Below, piece after piece: positions 8,399 to 15,771 of a stretch of 61,637 bases of DNA. The DNA lies in contig JANXNW010000176.1 in the NCBI GenBank assembly GCA_025353905.1, positions 1-61,637 on the forward strand, in the 5' to 3' direction. The first letter of the stretch is position 1; every line of letters starts with the position of its first letter. The notes beneath the pieces are model-generated. The model saw only the letters and a list, made by a program, of their open reading frames with translations. It was not told where the DNA came from and did no database searches. The position numbers were made by a program, and so were the translations under genes. Origin of the DNA: Hymenobacter sp. Lineage in GTDB: Bacteria > Bacteroidota > Bacteroidia > Cytophagales > Hymenobacteraceae.

Positions 8399-9675
8399 GG
8401 CTCAGGAGCGGGGACGGGCTGCCCGGCGGCAACTGTGGCTAAGCTGCGGGCGTTGCGTCGGCGCAGGTACCAGCTCAGGCTCAGCAGCAGCACCCCGCCA
8501 ATCAGAAAGAAAAGCGATTTATCTAGAAATGCCCAGGTGAGCTTGAAGTAAGCCACCATGGTGGCCACCACGAACAGCACCGTGCCCAAAGTGAGCTGTT
8601 CGGCATCGCCCGAGCGCTGGGCGCGGGCCAGCACCGAGCCGGCGTGGGCGTAGAGCACGACCAGCGTGGCTATGGCCAGCGGCAGCCCGCCCGGCAAATA
8701 GAAACCCGGCAGCAGCAGCAGCCAGTCGGGCAGCGAAGCCAGCCTGCCCCGCGCCCGCTTGCCAGCCCCCGACAAGACAGACACGGTCGCCAGCGCCCCC
8801 AGGTAGGCCAGCACCGGCGGCCGCAGCAGCCCGGCGTACTGGTCGGTTTCGCCAAACAAGGCCAGGCCCAGCGCAAACAGATACGCTGCCACCAGCGGCG
8901 GCCCTTGCAAGGCGCGGCCGGCGCGGGCGCTGGGGTGCCAGTCGCCGGCCGCATAAACGAGCAGCGCCGGAATAAAAAACCAGGTGATTTTCGCCTCGCT
9001 CGCGGCTACCCACAGCGCCGCCTGCGCCAGCAGCCCCGCCGCCAGCACCGAGGCTACGAGCGGGTCGGGCGCGGCAAGGGCGCCTGGCCCGCTCGCGCCA
9101 ACGCCCGGCCCGCGCCACCAGCGCAGGCCGCTACCGCCGGCCACGAGCCCCGCCACGGCGTAGCTGTAGCTGCCCAGCGCCTGCACGCAGTACGCCTGCA
9201 CGGCCACCCCGATGACGACGGGCAGCAGCAACAGTCCCTGGCTGTCAATGAGGTAGCTCAGTAATACGCCCGCCGCCACCCAGGCCAGCAGGCCGCTCAC
9301 GTCGTAGCCCACCAGCTGGTAGAGCTGGCTGGTGAGGATGATGCTCACGCCGAACGCCACCAGCCCGAGGCCCAGCAGCGCGTGGCCCAGCCGCCGGTTG
9401 CCGCGCCGCCCGAAGTAGTCGCCGCCCGCGTAGGCCGCCACCACGGTGCCCACCAATAGGGCCAGCCGCCCGGCCGCTGGCAGCGCCTGCCAGTTGGCCG
9501 CCACCACGCTCAGCGCGCTTAGTCCCACCAAAATGCTGCCCAGCAGCGGCAGCAAGCCCACGGCTTGCGTAGCCTCGGGTGGGTAGCGGGCCAGCAGCTG
9601 CTGCCGCTGCGCCTCGCTTACGAGGCCCTCGGCCACCCAGGCAGGCGTTTCGGCATCGAGAAACTTACGACTCAT
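8347..9675 (-). CDS. DUF2157 domain multi-pass membrane protein
   Basis: The 442-residue integral membrane protein has an N-terminal cytoplasmic helix pair (WVAEGLVSEAQRQQLLARYP) followed by LGSILVGLSALSVVAANWQ, the DUF2157 signature. I count about eleven or twelve hydrophobic helices, many Ala/Leu/Gly-rich. The start at 9675 (MSRKFLDAET) is preferred over 9693 because the extra residues are Cys-rich and atypical. It overlaps and probably shares an operon with the downstream GDYXXLXY gene. DUF2157/DUF4401 pairs are widespread but have no established role. Confidence 0.85.
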   Translation of the reverse strand: MSRKFLDAETPAWVAEGLVSEAQRQQLLARYPPEATQAVGLLPLLGSILVGLSALSVVAANWQALPAAGRLALLVGTVVAAYAGGDYFGRRGNRRLGHALLGLGLVAFGVSIILTSQLYQLVGYDVSGLLAWVAAGVLLSYLIDSQGLLLLPVVIGVAVQAYCVQALGSYSYAVAGLVAGGSGLRWWRGPGVGASGPGALAAPDPLVASVLAAGLLAQAALWVAASEAKITWFFIPALLVYAAGDWHPSARAGRALQGPPLVAAYLFALGLALFGETDQYAGLLRPPVLAYLGALATVSVLSGAGKRARGRLASLPDWLLLLPGFYLPGGLPLAIATLVVLYAHAGSVLARAQRSGDAEQLTLGTVLFVVATMVAYFKLTWAFLDKSLFFLIGGVLLLSLSWYLRRRNARSLATVAAGQPVPAPEPWRFLLPRRAGCCSSCS

Positions 9676-9793
9676 GCAGCAAAAGCAAGTCAATGGTTAG
9701 TGAGTAATGGTCAGTGATTAATGATGGACGAAGCTCGGTCGGGGTCTGAAATTATTGACCATTAACCACTGACCATTAATCACTAACCACTAA
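9676..9793. repeat. Imperfect inverted repeat of TTAGTGATTAATGGTCAGTG-like words
   Basis: The left part (about 9690-9724) repeats TGGTTAGTGA/ATGGTCAGTG words. The right part (about 9750-9793) contains the complementary CATTAACCACTGACC and AATCACTAACCAC words. It fills the gap between the zinc-ribbon and DUF2157 genes. Confidence 0.75.
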
Positions 9794-10054
9794 TCAGGCG
9801 GTTGGCACGGCGAAGGCTTCTTCTACCAGCTCGGCCACCAGCCCGTCGAGGCCGTGGTACCAGTCGAGGTGGGGCGAGGTGGTGCCGCAGCCGCCGGGCT
9901 GCGTCGGGCAATCGGTATCGTGCCAGTGGTGGCGGCAGCGCGGGCACACGGCGGCCGTCGCAAACGTGTCCCAGACGTGGCCGCAGCGGCACTGCCAGTG
10001 CGCGTCGCCATCGGGCTCCCAGTGGCAATGCGGGCAATGAATTTCGATGGTCAT
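9794..10054 (-). CDS. Small double zinc-ribbon protein
   Basis: The 86-residue protein starts MTIEIHCPHCHWEP and has CPHC, CRCG and CPRC pairs plus a His/Cys-rich segment (RHHWHDTDC), enough ligands for two zinc ions. The C-terminus is a short amphipathic helix ending at EEAFAVPTA. A start at 10054 is preferred because the family-like TIEIHCPHC begins there. An upstream in-frame start at 10114 would add 20 atypical residues. No characterised homologue is recognised. A zinc-ribbon adapter or redox-sensing role is possible but unproven. Confidence 0.6.
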   Translation of the reverse strand: MTIEIHCPHCHWEPDGDAHWQCRCGHVWDTFATAAVCPRCRHHWHDTDCPTQPGGCGTTSPHLDWYHGLDGLVAELVEEAFAVPTA

Positions 10055-10173
10055 AGTTATTAAATATTTGGTTCTTAGTGGTTGATGGCTGTTTTTAAGG
10101 TCTGGGTAAAGCAAGGCAGCGCCGCTGGTAGTACGCGGAGCGCCGCCAGAATCTGTGGCCTAAAAACAAGCAG

Positions 10174-10893
10174 CTACGGCTTGCGTGCCCGCGTCATCTC
10201 GCGTTTGCCCAGGGGGCCGGGCAAGGACTCGGTGAGCCAGCCGGCGGCGCGCAGGTTGCGCCGAAACTGCCCCTGGGCGGAGTAGCTCACCAGCACCGCG
10301 CCCGGTGCGGCGGCGGCGTAGAGGCGCTCAAACATGTTTTCGGACCACAGCTTGGGCTGTTTTTCGGGGGCGAAGGCATCGAAATAAATCAGGTCGTAGT
10401 GGGCGGCAGCCAGCTTGGCGGTCTGGGCCGACTCCAGGCGTTTGAGCAACGAAAACTCGACCCCCAGCTCCTGTACCACGTCCCAGGGCAGGGCGTGCAG
10501 CTTGCGAAAGGTGTCCAGCATGTCGGGGTCGTCGGCCCAGTCCTGGGCCAGGGCCTCGACGATGGTCGCCGGCAAGGGCAAGGTTTCCAGCGCATCGTAG
10601 CAGATAATACCACCCCGCTCGGCGGCGACGGCGGCCCGCAGCGAGAGCAGCGCGTTGAGGCCCGTGCCCAGGCCCACTTCGAGCACTTGGAGCGGCGGCC
10701 CGTCGTAATAGCCCCGCCCGGCGGCCAGCAAGGGCAGCAGCCCGGCCCCCACGAATACGTGCTCCGACTCTTGCCACGCCCCGTTGTAGGAGTGGTACTG
10801 CTCGTCGAGCTCCGGCACATAGAGCGTGGAAGAGCCGTCGGCCGTGGTCCGAACTTCTAACTTTGAGGCATCAAAATACCGGTCGTCTCTCAT
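10174..10893 (-). CDS. mnmD: tRNA (mnm5s2U34)-methyltransferase MnmD
   Basis: MnmD is the stand-alone methyltransferase corresponding to the N-terminal half of MnmC. It completes mnm5s2U at the tRNA wobble position using SAM. The 239-residue protein shows the family N-terminus (TLYVPELDEQYHSYNGAWQES), the SAM-binding loop EVGLGTGLNAL and the catalytic-region motif IYFDAFAPEKQPKLWS. The ATG at 10893 was chosen; a GTG at 10905 is possible. It is head-to-head with the thioesterase gene, the two starts being only 15 bp apart, so each promoter must overlap the other gene. Confidence 0.9.
   Translation of the reverse strand: MRDDRYFDASKLEVRTTADGSSTLYVPELDEQYHSYNGAWQESEHVFVGAGLLPLLAAGRGYYDGPPLQVLEVGLGTGLNALLSLRAAVAAERGGIICYDALETLPLPATIVEALAQDWADDPDMLDTFRKLHALPWDVVQELGVEFSLLKRLESAQTAKLAAAHYDLIYFDAFAPEKQPKLWSENMFERLYAAAAPGAVLVSYSAQGQFRRNLRAAGWLTESLPGPLGKREMTRARKP
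10858..10865 (+). promoter_or_regulatory. Candidate TAnnTTTG -7 box for the thioesterase gene
   Basis: TAACTTTG matches the Bacteroidota -7 consensus and lies 42 bp before the thioesterase ATG, inside mnmD. No convincing -33 TTG was found. Confidence 0.4.
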
Positions 10894-10907
10894 CTGTACT
10901 TGCACGT

Positions 10908-11342
10908 ATGGCCCGCATAAAGGTAGCCCTGCCCGATATTTTCCTGCTCACCGTAGAGCTGCCCGTGCGCATCACCGACCTCAACTACGGGGCGCACCTC
11001 GGCAACGATGCCCTGCTGGGCCTGCTGCACGAGGCGCGGGTGCAGCTGCTCGCGCACCTGGACACGGCCGAGCTGGATGCCGCCACCGGCCGGGGTTTCA
11101 TCCTGGCCGATGTCGCCGTGGAGTACAAGGGCGAGGCATTTTACGGCGACGTCCTGCGCGTCCAGGTTGGGGTAGCCGACCTGAGCAAGTACGGCTTCGA
11201 CGTGGTGTATCACGTTCACAATCAAGCGAGCAAAGAAATTGCGCGCGCCAAGACCGGGATGCTGGCTTTCGATTACCACGCCCGTAAGCTGCGGCCGCTG
11301 CCGGCGGAGCTGATTGAGCGGCTGAGCAGTCCAAGCAGCTGA
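10908..11342 (+). CDS. Acyl-CoA thioesterase, hotdog fold (4HBT family)
   Basis: The 144-residue protein has the hotdog-fold thioesterase pattern. The conserved N-terminal segment VRITDLNYGAHLGNDALLGLLHEAR carries the active-site helix, where YbgC/FcbC-like enzymes have an Asp/Asn-Gly-His pattern. It is followed by AVEYKGEAFYGDVLRVQVGV and GMLAFDYHARKLRPLP. It probably hydrolyses an acyl-CoA, but the substrate cannot be read. The ATG at 10908 removes atypical residues of a longer in-frame extension. It is divergent from mnmD. Confidence 0.82.
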   Translation: MARIKVALPDIFLLTVELPVRITDLNYGAHLGNDALLGLLHEARVQLLAHLDTAELDAATGRGFILADVAVEYKGEAFYGDVLRVQVGVADLSKYGFDVVYHVHNQASKEIARAKTGMLAFDYHARKLRPLPAELIERLSSPSS

Positions 11343-11478
11343 CTTTAAACCTGAAAGACAATCCGCAGCTCCGCATTTACACGCATCGGCTCCCCGGAGT
11401 GAAAGTGGGGGTGAGGCGCGCCGCAAAGGCGTGAGAGCAGTTGGAAGCAGCGGGCTACCCCGGCCTAACCGCAGCGGT

Positions 11479-11486
11479 TACATTTG
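11479..11486 (+). promoter_or_regulatory. Candidate TAnnTTTG -7 box upstream of the SPFH gene
   Basis: TACATTTG fits the Bacteroidota -7 consensus exactly and lies 79 bp before the SPFH start. No clear -33 element was seen. The surrounding 11343-11564 interval otherwise holds nothing I recognise. Confidence 0.4.
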
Positions 11487-11564
11487 TGGCCTGCCGTAGC
11501 GCAGCCCGGCACTTGGCTAAGGGCGCTGACCGGCGGCTTTCTTCACCCCGCAACCCTTCCGCTT

Positions 11565-12704
11565 ATGTTCGGCCTCAGCTACGCCAAGTTCGACTCGACG
11601 ACCTACGTTATGCTCTACAAAAACGGGCGGTTGGTGCGCGAGGGGCGCGGGCTGGCATTTTTTTATGGGACGCTGGGCAGCTCCATCGCGGCCGTGCCGC
11701 TGGCTTCCAACGACTTGCCCTTCATCTTCAACGAAACCACCGCCGACTACCAGAGCATCAGCATCCAGGGCCAGCTCACCTACCGCATCACCCAGCCCAA
11801 GCAGCTGGCCGAGCTGCTCGACTTCACGGTGAGCAGCAGCGGCAACTACAAGACGGACGACCTCGAAAAGCTCAACCAGCGCCTCGTAAACGAGGCCCAG
11901 ACGGCTACTTCGGCCTTCGTGCATAGCCTGGGGTTGAAAGACTCGGTGCGCTCGAACAAGGCCATCGAGGCTGAAATCGGGGTCGGGCTGCGGGCTTCGG
12001 CGGCCGTGGCGCTGCTGGGCATTGAGGTGCTGGGCGTGAACATCCTGGCCGTGCGGGCCACCCCCGAAATGGAGCGGGCGTTGGAGGCCGAAACCCGCGA
12101 GCGCCTTCAGCAGGAAGCCGACCAGGCCGTGTATGAGCGCCGCAACTTTGCCGTCGAGCAGGAGCGCCGCATCAAGGAAAGCGAACTGAACACCGACATT
12201 GCGGTCGAGGAAAAGCGCAAGCAGATTGACGAGAAGCGCAACCAGACCCAGCTTCAGCGGGCCGCCAACGAGCGCCAGCTCCGCGAGCTGCAAGTGCAGG
12301 CCGACATTGCCGTCGAGGCCAGCCGGGCCAAGCTCCTGGAGCAGCAAACGGCCAACGAGCGCCTCGCCGCCGATGCCCAGGGCTACGTCACTGAAACCAC
12401 CCTGCGGCCCTTCCAGAGCCTGGACTGGCGCATCCTCACGGCCCTGCAAAACAACCCCGACCCGCGCCTCAACATCGCCCTGGCTTTCCGCGAGCTGGCC
12501 GAGAATGCCGCCAAAATCGGCACCCTCAACATCACCCCCGACCTGCTCGACGGCCTGCTCGACAAGAACGATAATTCCGGCGGCAGCTCTGGCAACAATT
12601 CCGACAACAGCGCTGGCAATAGCTCCGGCGGTGACTCCAGTAATGACTCCGGCAGCTCGCGCCGCGACGCGCGCCCGCAAACCCCCAAATCCGGTAGGCG
12701 GTAG
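11565..12704 (+). CDS. SPFH/Band-7 domain protein
   Basis: The 379-residue protein starts MFGLSYAKFDSTTYVMLYKNGR, followed by an SPFH/prohibitin-like domain (about residues 20-200: VREGRGLAFFYGTLGSSIAAVPL, QGQLTYRITQPKQLAELLDF, LGIEVLGVNILAVRATPEMERALEAETRERLQQEAD). A long charged coiled coil follows (about 200-300, Glu/Arg/Gln-rich). The last 50 residues are a low-complexity Ser/Gly/Asn/Asp tail. No N-terminal transmembrane helix is obvious, unlike flotillins. SPFH proteins scaffold membrane microdomains. The next gene encodes an NAD-kinase-like protein in the same direction, an arrangement suggesting a functional pair. The start at 11565 removes an atypical upstream extension. Confidence 0.82.
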   Translation: MFGLSYAKFDSTTYVMLYKNGRLVREGRGLAFFYGTLGSSIAAVPLASNDLPFIFNETTADYQSISIQGQLTYRITQPKQLAELLDFTVSSSGNYKTDDLEKLNQRLVNEAQTATSAFVHSLGLKDSVRSNKAIEAEIGVGLRASAAVALLGIEVLGVNILAVRATPEMERALEAETRERLQQEADQAVYERRNFAVEQERRIKESELNTDIAVEEKRKQIDEKRNQTQLQRAANERQLRELQVQADIAVEASRAKLLEQQTANERLAADAQGYVTETTLRPFQSLDWRILTALQNNPDPRLNIALAFRELAENAAKIGTLNITPDLLDGLLDKNDNSGGSSGNNSDNSAGNSSGGDSSNDSGSSRRDARPQTPKSGRR

Positions 12705-12762
12705 GCTTGTGCTTGGTACCTAGAAGCAATTTAAGTTAGCAAAAAGACGCTTTTTTGTGGTC

Positions 12763-12884
12763 GGTCATGCCCATCTGGCGTACGCGCAGCGCAGCGAAGT
12801 CGAAGCATCTCTACCGTTCCACCCGGACCGCACAACGAGGCGGTAGAGATGCTTCGACTCCGCTGCGCTACGCTCAGCATGACC
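12763..12884. repeat. GTCATGC...GAAGCATCTCTACCG palindromic repeat
   Basis: The left arm 12763-12816 and right arm 12841-12884 form an imperfect inverted repeat whose best-matched part is AGTCGAAGCATCTCTACCG. The outer ends read GGTCATGC and GCATGACC. It separates the SPFH and NAD-kinase-like genes and resembles dispersed palindromes common in this phylum. Confidence 0.85.
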
Positions 12885-12923
12885 GTTTTTATTAACTCAA
12901 TTAGCTTCTTAGCACTAAGCCTC

Positions 12924-13874
12924 ATGCCCTTCGAGTACGCCATCATCATCAAGAGTAAAACCCGCTACGAGGCGCTGCTGGAGCAGTTTAACACGGCGGG
13001 GCAGGCCAAATTTTACCTCCAGCGCAAGGCCGGCAAAACCGACAGCAGCGACGCCGAATTTGAGGAGTACGCCCAGGAGCATCGCCGCATCGAGGCCGCC
13101 GTGGCCCAGGTGCAGCGCGAGCTGACGGGCGTGGTGAAGAGCAAAATCGTGGACCGGGCCTTCCTGCCCTCGTTCCTGTTTGCTGACAGCCACCTCGTGA
13201 TTGTGGTGGGGCAAGACGGGCTGGTGGCCAACGCCGCCAAGTACGTGCGCGGCTGTCCGCTGGTGGCCGTCAACCCCGACCCCGACCGCTACGACGGCGT
13301 GCTGCTGCCTTTCCGGCCCGATACCTGCCGCGCCGCCGTGCAGCGGGTGCTGGCCGGCCGCGCCGCCGTGCGCGAGCACCAGCTCGCCGAAGCCTGCCTC
13401 GCCGACGGCCAGCGCCTGCTGGCCTTCAACGACTTGTTCGTCGGGGCGGCCTCGCACGTATCGGCCCGCTACCGCATCAGCTTCGGCGGCAGTACCGAGG
13501 AGCAATCCTCGTCGGGCATTCTCGTGGCCACGGCGGCCGGCAGCACGGGCTGGCTCAGCTCGGTCTTCAACATGACGGCCGCCGTCGAGGACTTTGCCGG
13601 CGGCTTTGGCCGGACGGCCGACAGCTACCCCCGGCCCACCGCCCACGAGCTGCTGTTTGTGGTGCGCGAGCCGTTTTTGAGCAAGCGCACCCAGTGCGAC
13701 CTGGTAGCCGGCCGCCTCGATGCCGACGAGCGCCTGCAAGTCGAGTCGCTGATGCCCGCCGGCGGGGTCGTGTTTTCGGACGGCGTAGAGGCCGATTTCC
13801 TGCGCTTCAACGCCGGGGCCGTCGTGCAGATAGGCCCGGCGGCCGAGGTGGCGCGCCTGGTGCAGGTAGGGTAG
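12924..13874 (+). CDS. NAD kinase-like (ATP-NAD/diacylglycerol kinase fold) protein
   Basis: The 316-residue protein has an N-terminal alpha-helical region that looks specific to this subfamily (KTRYEALLEQFNTAGQAK). An NAD-kinase-fold core follows: a degenerate glycine loop VIVVGQDGLVANAAKYV in place of GGDGT, then SSSGILVATAAGSTGWLSSV, which matches the NAD kinase TPTGSTAY region, and a C-terminal beta-sandwich (LMPAGGVVFSDGVEADFL). The usual GGDGT is reduced to GQDG, so catalysis or substrate may differ from housekeeping NAD kinase. The ATG at 12924 avoids starting inside the palindromic repeat. It follows the SPFH gene. Confidence 0.75.
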   Translation: MPFEYAIIIKSKTRYEALLEQFNTAGQAKFYLQRKAGKTDSSDAEFEEYAQEHRRIEAAVAQVQRELTGVVKSKIVDRAFLPSFLFADSHLVIVVGQDGLVANAAKYVRGCPLVAVNPDPDRYDGVLLPFRPDTCRAAVQRVLAGRAAVREHQLAEACLADGQRLLAFNDLFVGAASHVSARYRISFGGSTEEQSSSGILVATAAGSTGWLSSVFNMTAAVEDFAGGFGRTADSYPRPTAHELLFVVREPFLSKRTQCDLVAGRLDADERLQVESLMPAGGVVFSDGVEADFLRFNAGAVVQIGPAAEVARLVQVG

Positions 13875-13944
13875 CGGCGGCGGCAAGCTAGCGCAGGGGC
13901 AGCTACGAACAACCCCCGACTTCACCCTCAAACCCGACCCGCCC

Positions 13945-14376
13945 ATGTCCCGCTTATCCCCGTCCGTCGTTTTCCTGGTCAGCGGTCTGGCGCTGCTGCT
14001 CACGGCTGGAATCGTTGGCTACGATGTCGTACAATTTCGAAAGAAAGCTGTCGTCGTCCCCGGCTTCGTGGACGAAGTTTACTCGTACCAATATCAGAAT
14101 ACCGATAACATGACCAGCACCGGCTACGGTACGATAATCGGGTTCCGGGCGAAGGATGGGAAAACCCATTTTTTTATCGCCAGTGTATTCTCCGGTCGGC
14201 CACGCTACGCCCGGCTCGACCCCGTGACGGTGCGCTACGACCCGCTGCATCCCGAAAAAGCCCGGCTGGATGACAGGCTGGAAAACTGGTTCGGCACGGG
14301 CGGATTGGGGCTGATGGGCGTAGTCTTTTTCGCAGTGGGTGCCGCCATGTGGTATGGCGAACGCCCTAGGGCGTAG
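13945..14376 (+). CDS. DUF3592-type membrane protein
   Basis: The 143-residue protein has two transmembrane helices, near residues 7-27 (VVFLVSGLALLLTAGIVGYDV) and 115-138 (GLGLMGVVFFAVGAAMW). The extracytoplasmic domain between them contains PGFVDEVYSYQYQN, GTIIGFRAKDGKTHFF and DPVTVRYDPLHPEKARLDD. The VRYDPxxPxxARxD pattern is the usual mark of DUF3592 proteins, which are of unknown function. It lies 70 bp downstream of the NAD-kinase-like gene in the same direction and may be co-transcribed. Confidence 0.7.
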   Translation: MSRLSPSVVFLVSGLALLLTAGIVGYDVVQFRKKAVVVPGFVDEVYSYQYQNTDNMTSTGYGTIIGFRAKDGKTHFFIASVFSGRPRYARLDPVTVRYDPLHPEKARLDDRLENWFGTGGLGLMGVVFFAVGAAMWYGERPRA

Positions 14377-14465
14377 TGGGTTGACCTTCCAACCGGCCGA
14401 TGTGTGCCAGAAACTAGCGCCCCCCGTGGCTTACCGGCCCCGGAACTCGCGGCCCGCCGCCCGTG

Positions 14466-14473
14466 TACTTTCG
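14466..14473 (+). promoter_or_regulatory. Candidate -7 box (TACTTTCG) for the Moco cluster
   Basis: TACTTTCG differs by one base from TAnnTTTG and lies 20 bp before the moeB start, which would give a very short leader. Confidence 0.3.
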
Positions 14474-14493
14474 CGCCCCGCTCGCTTTTACTT

Positions 14494-15624
14494 ATGCCTG
14501 CCGCGCCCACCGACCCTGCCGCTCCCGACCTGCTCCGCTACCGCCGCCAGGTGCAGCTGCCCGAAGTGGGGGCGGCCGGGCAGGCGCGGCTGGCCGGGGC
14601 GCGGGTGCTGGTGGTGGGCGCGGGCGGGCTGGGCTGCCCGGTGCTGCTGTACCTGGCCGCCGCCGGCGTGGGTACGCTCGGCCTGGCCGATGCCGACCGC
14701 GTGGAAGCCCACAACCTGCCCCGCCAAACCCTCTACGGCACCGCCGACGTGGGCGCGCGCAAAGTCGAGGCCGCCGCCCGCGCCCTGGCCCGGCTCAACG
14801 CCGACACCCGCACCGAGCTGCACCCGGTGCGCGTGCGGCCCGACAACGTGCGCGCCCTGGTCGGGGCCTACGACCTGGTGGTGGACGGCTCCGACAATTT
14901 CCCGACCCGCTACCTGCTCTCCGATGCCTGCGTGAGCCTGGGCCGGCCGCTGGTGTCGGGGGCCATTTATAGGTTTGAAGGGCAGGTGTCGGTGTTTAAT
15001 TACGACGGCGGGCCGACGTACCGCTGCCTGTTTCCGGTGCCGCCCGGCGCGGCCGAAGCGCCCGACTGCAACGTGACCGGCGTGCTCAATGTGCTGCCCG
15101 GCCTGGTTGGTTTGGTGCAGGCCACCGAGGCGCTCAAGGTGCTGCTCGGGCTGGGCGAGGTGCTCAGCGGCCGGCTCTGGCTGCTCGACGTGCGCAGCTT
15201 CCAAACGCGGCTGTTGCGCTTCCGGCGCGACCCCGTGCGCAGCCTCCTCAACCTCGACACCGCCGACCCGGCCGATTACCTTGACCCGGCCTGCGACCCG
15301 ACCACCACGCCCGTGGAGGGTAATAACTACCTCAACATCAATGCCGACGAGTTGCGCGTCGCCCTCGCTGGCCCCGACCCGCCGCTGCTGCTCGACGTGC
15401 GGCGGCCCGACGAGTTTGCCCGTCAGCATTTGCCCGGCTCGGTGCCGGTGCCGCTGGCCGAGCTGGCCGCCCGCGCCATTGAAGTACCTCGTGACCGTTT
15501 GGTGGTCGTCGTCTGCCAGAGTGGGGCGCGCAGCGCGCAAGCCGTGCGTCTGCTTCGCGAGGAGCTGGGTTTTGACGAGGTGCGCTCGCTGGCCGGCGGG
15601 TTGGCGGAATATTTTGATGGCTGA
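14494..15624 (+). CDS. moeB: ThiF/MoeB-type E1-like adenylyltransferase with C-terminal rhodanese domain
   Basis: The protein (376 residues) should adenylate the C-terminal GlyGly of MoaD, and through its rhodanese domain hand over sulfur, for molybdopterin synthesis. The N-terminal E1 domain (about 10-250) has LLRYRRQVQLPEVG, the nucleotide loop VVGAGGLGCPVLLYL, DGSDNFPTRYL and CNVTGVLNVLPG. The rhodanese domain (about 280-376) has LLLDVRRPDEFARQHLPG and active-site CQSGARS. The zinc-binding CxxC pairs of E. coli MoeB are missing: the position before YRC is Thr, and no later CxxC is present. The start at 14494 is chosen by homology. It leads the Moco cluster. Confidence 0.88.
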   Translation: MPAAPTDPAAPDLLRYRRQVQLPEVGAAGQARLAGARVLVVGAGGLGCPVLLYLAAAGVGTLGLADADRVEAHNLPRQTLYGTADVGARKVEAAARALARLNADTRTELHPVRVRPDNVRALVGAYDLVVDGSDNFPTRYLLSDACVSLGRPLVSGAIYRFEGQVSVFNYDGGPTYRCLFPVPPGAAEAPDCNVTGVLNVLPGLVGLVQATEALKVLLGLGEVLSGRLWLLDVRSFQTRLLRFRRDPVRSLLNLDTADPADYLDPACDPTTTPVEGNNYLNINADELRVALAGPDPPLLLDVRRPDEFARQHLPGSVPVPLAELAARAIEVPRDRLVVVVCQSGARSAQAVRLLREELGFDEVRSLAGGLAEYFDG

Positions 15625-15663
15625 GCGTGTAGAACGGAGTGCCACTCCGTTCTACACGCTCAG
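15621..15663. repeat. Palindrome with 20-bp perfect arms at the moeB stop
   Basis: The arms CTGAGCGTGTAGAACGGAGT and its exact complement flank a 3-bp centre. The moeB TGA (15622-15624) is inside the left arm. Another half-copy (ACGGAGTGCCCCTCCGT) lies at 15740-15763 before the transporter start, and a relative sits at the uvrC stop near 59.7 kb. Confidence 0.9.
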
Positions 15664-15771
15664 CGGCAAGCCTCGGTCCTTCCGTTTGGGCGGCGTCCGC
15701 TCCTTCCAACCTCACGCGCACCTGCCGCTGCGCGGCAAAACGGAGTGCCCCTCCGTTCTACACTCTTACCC

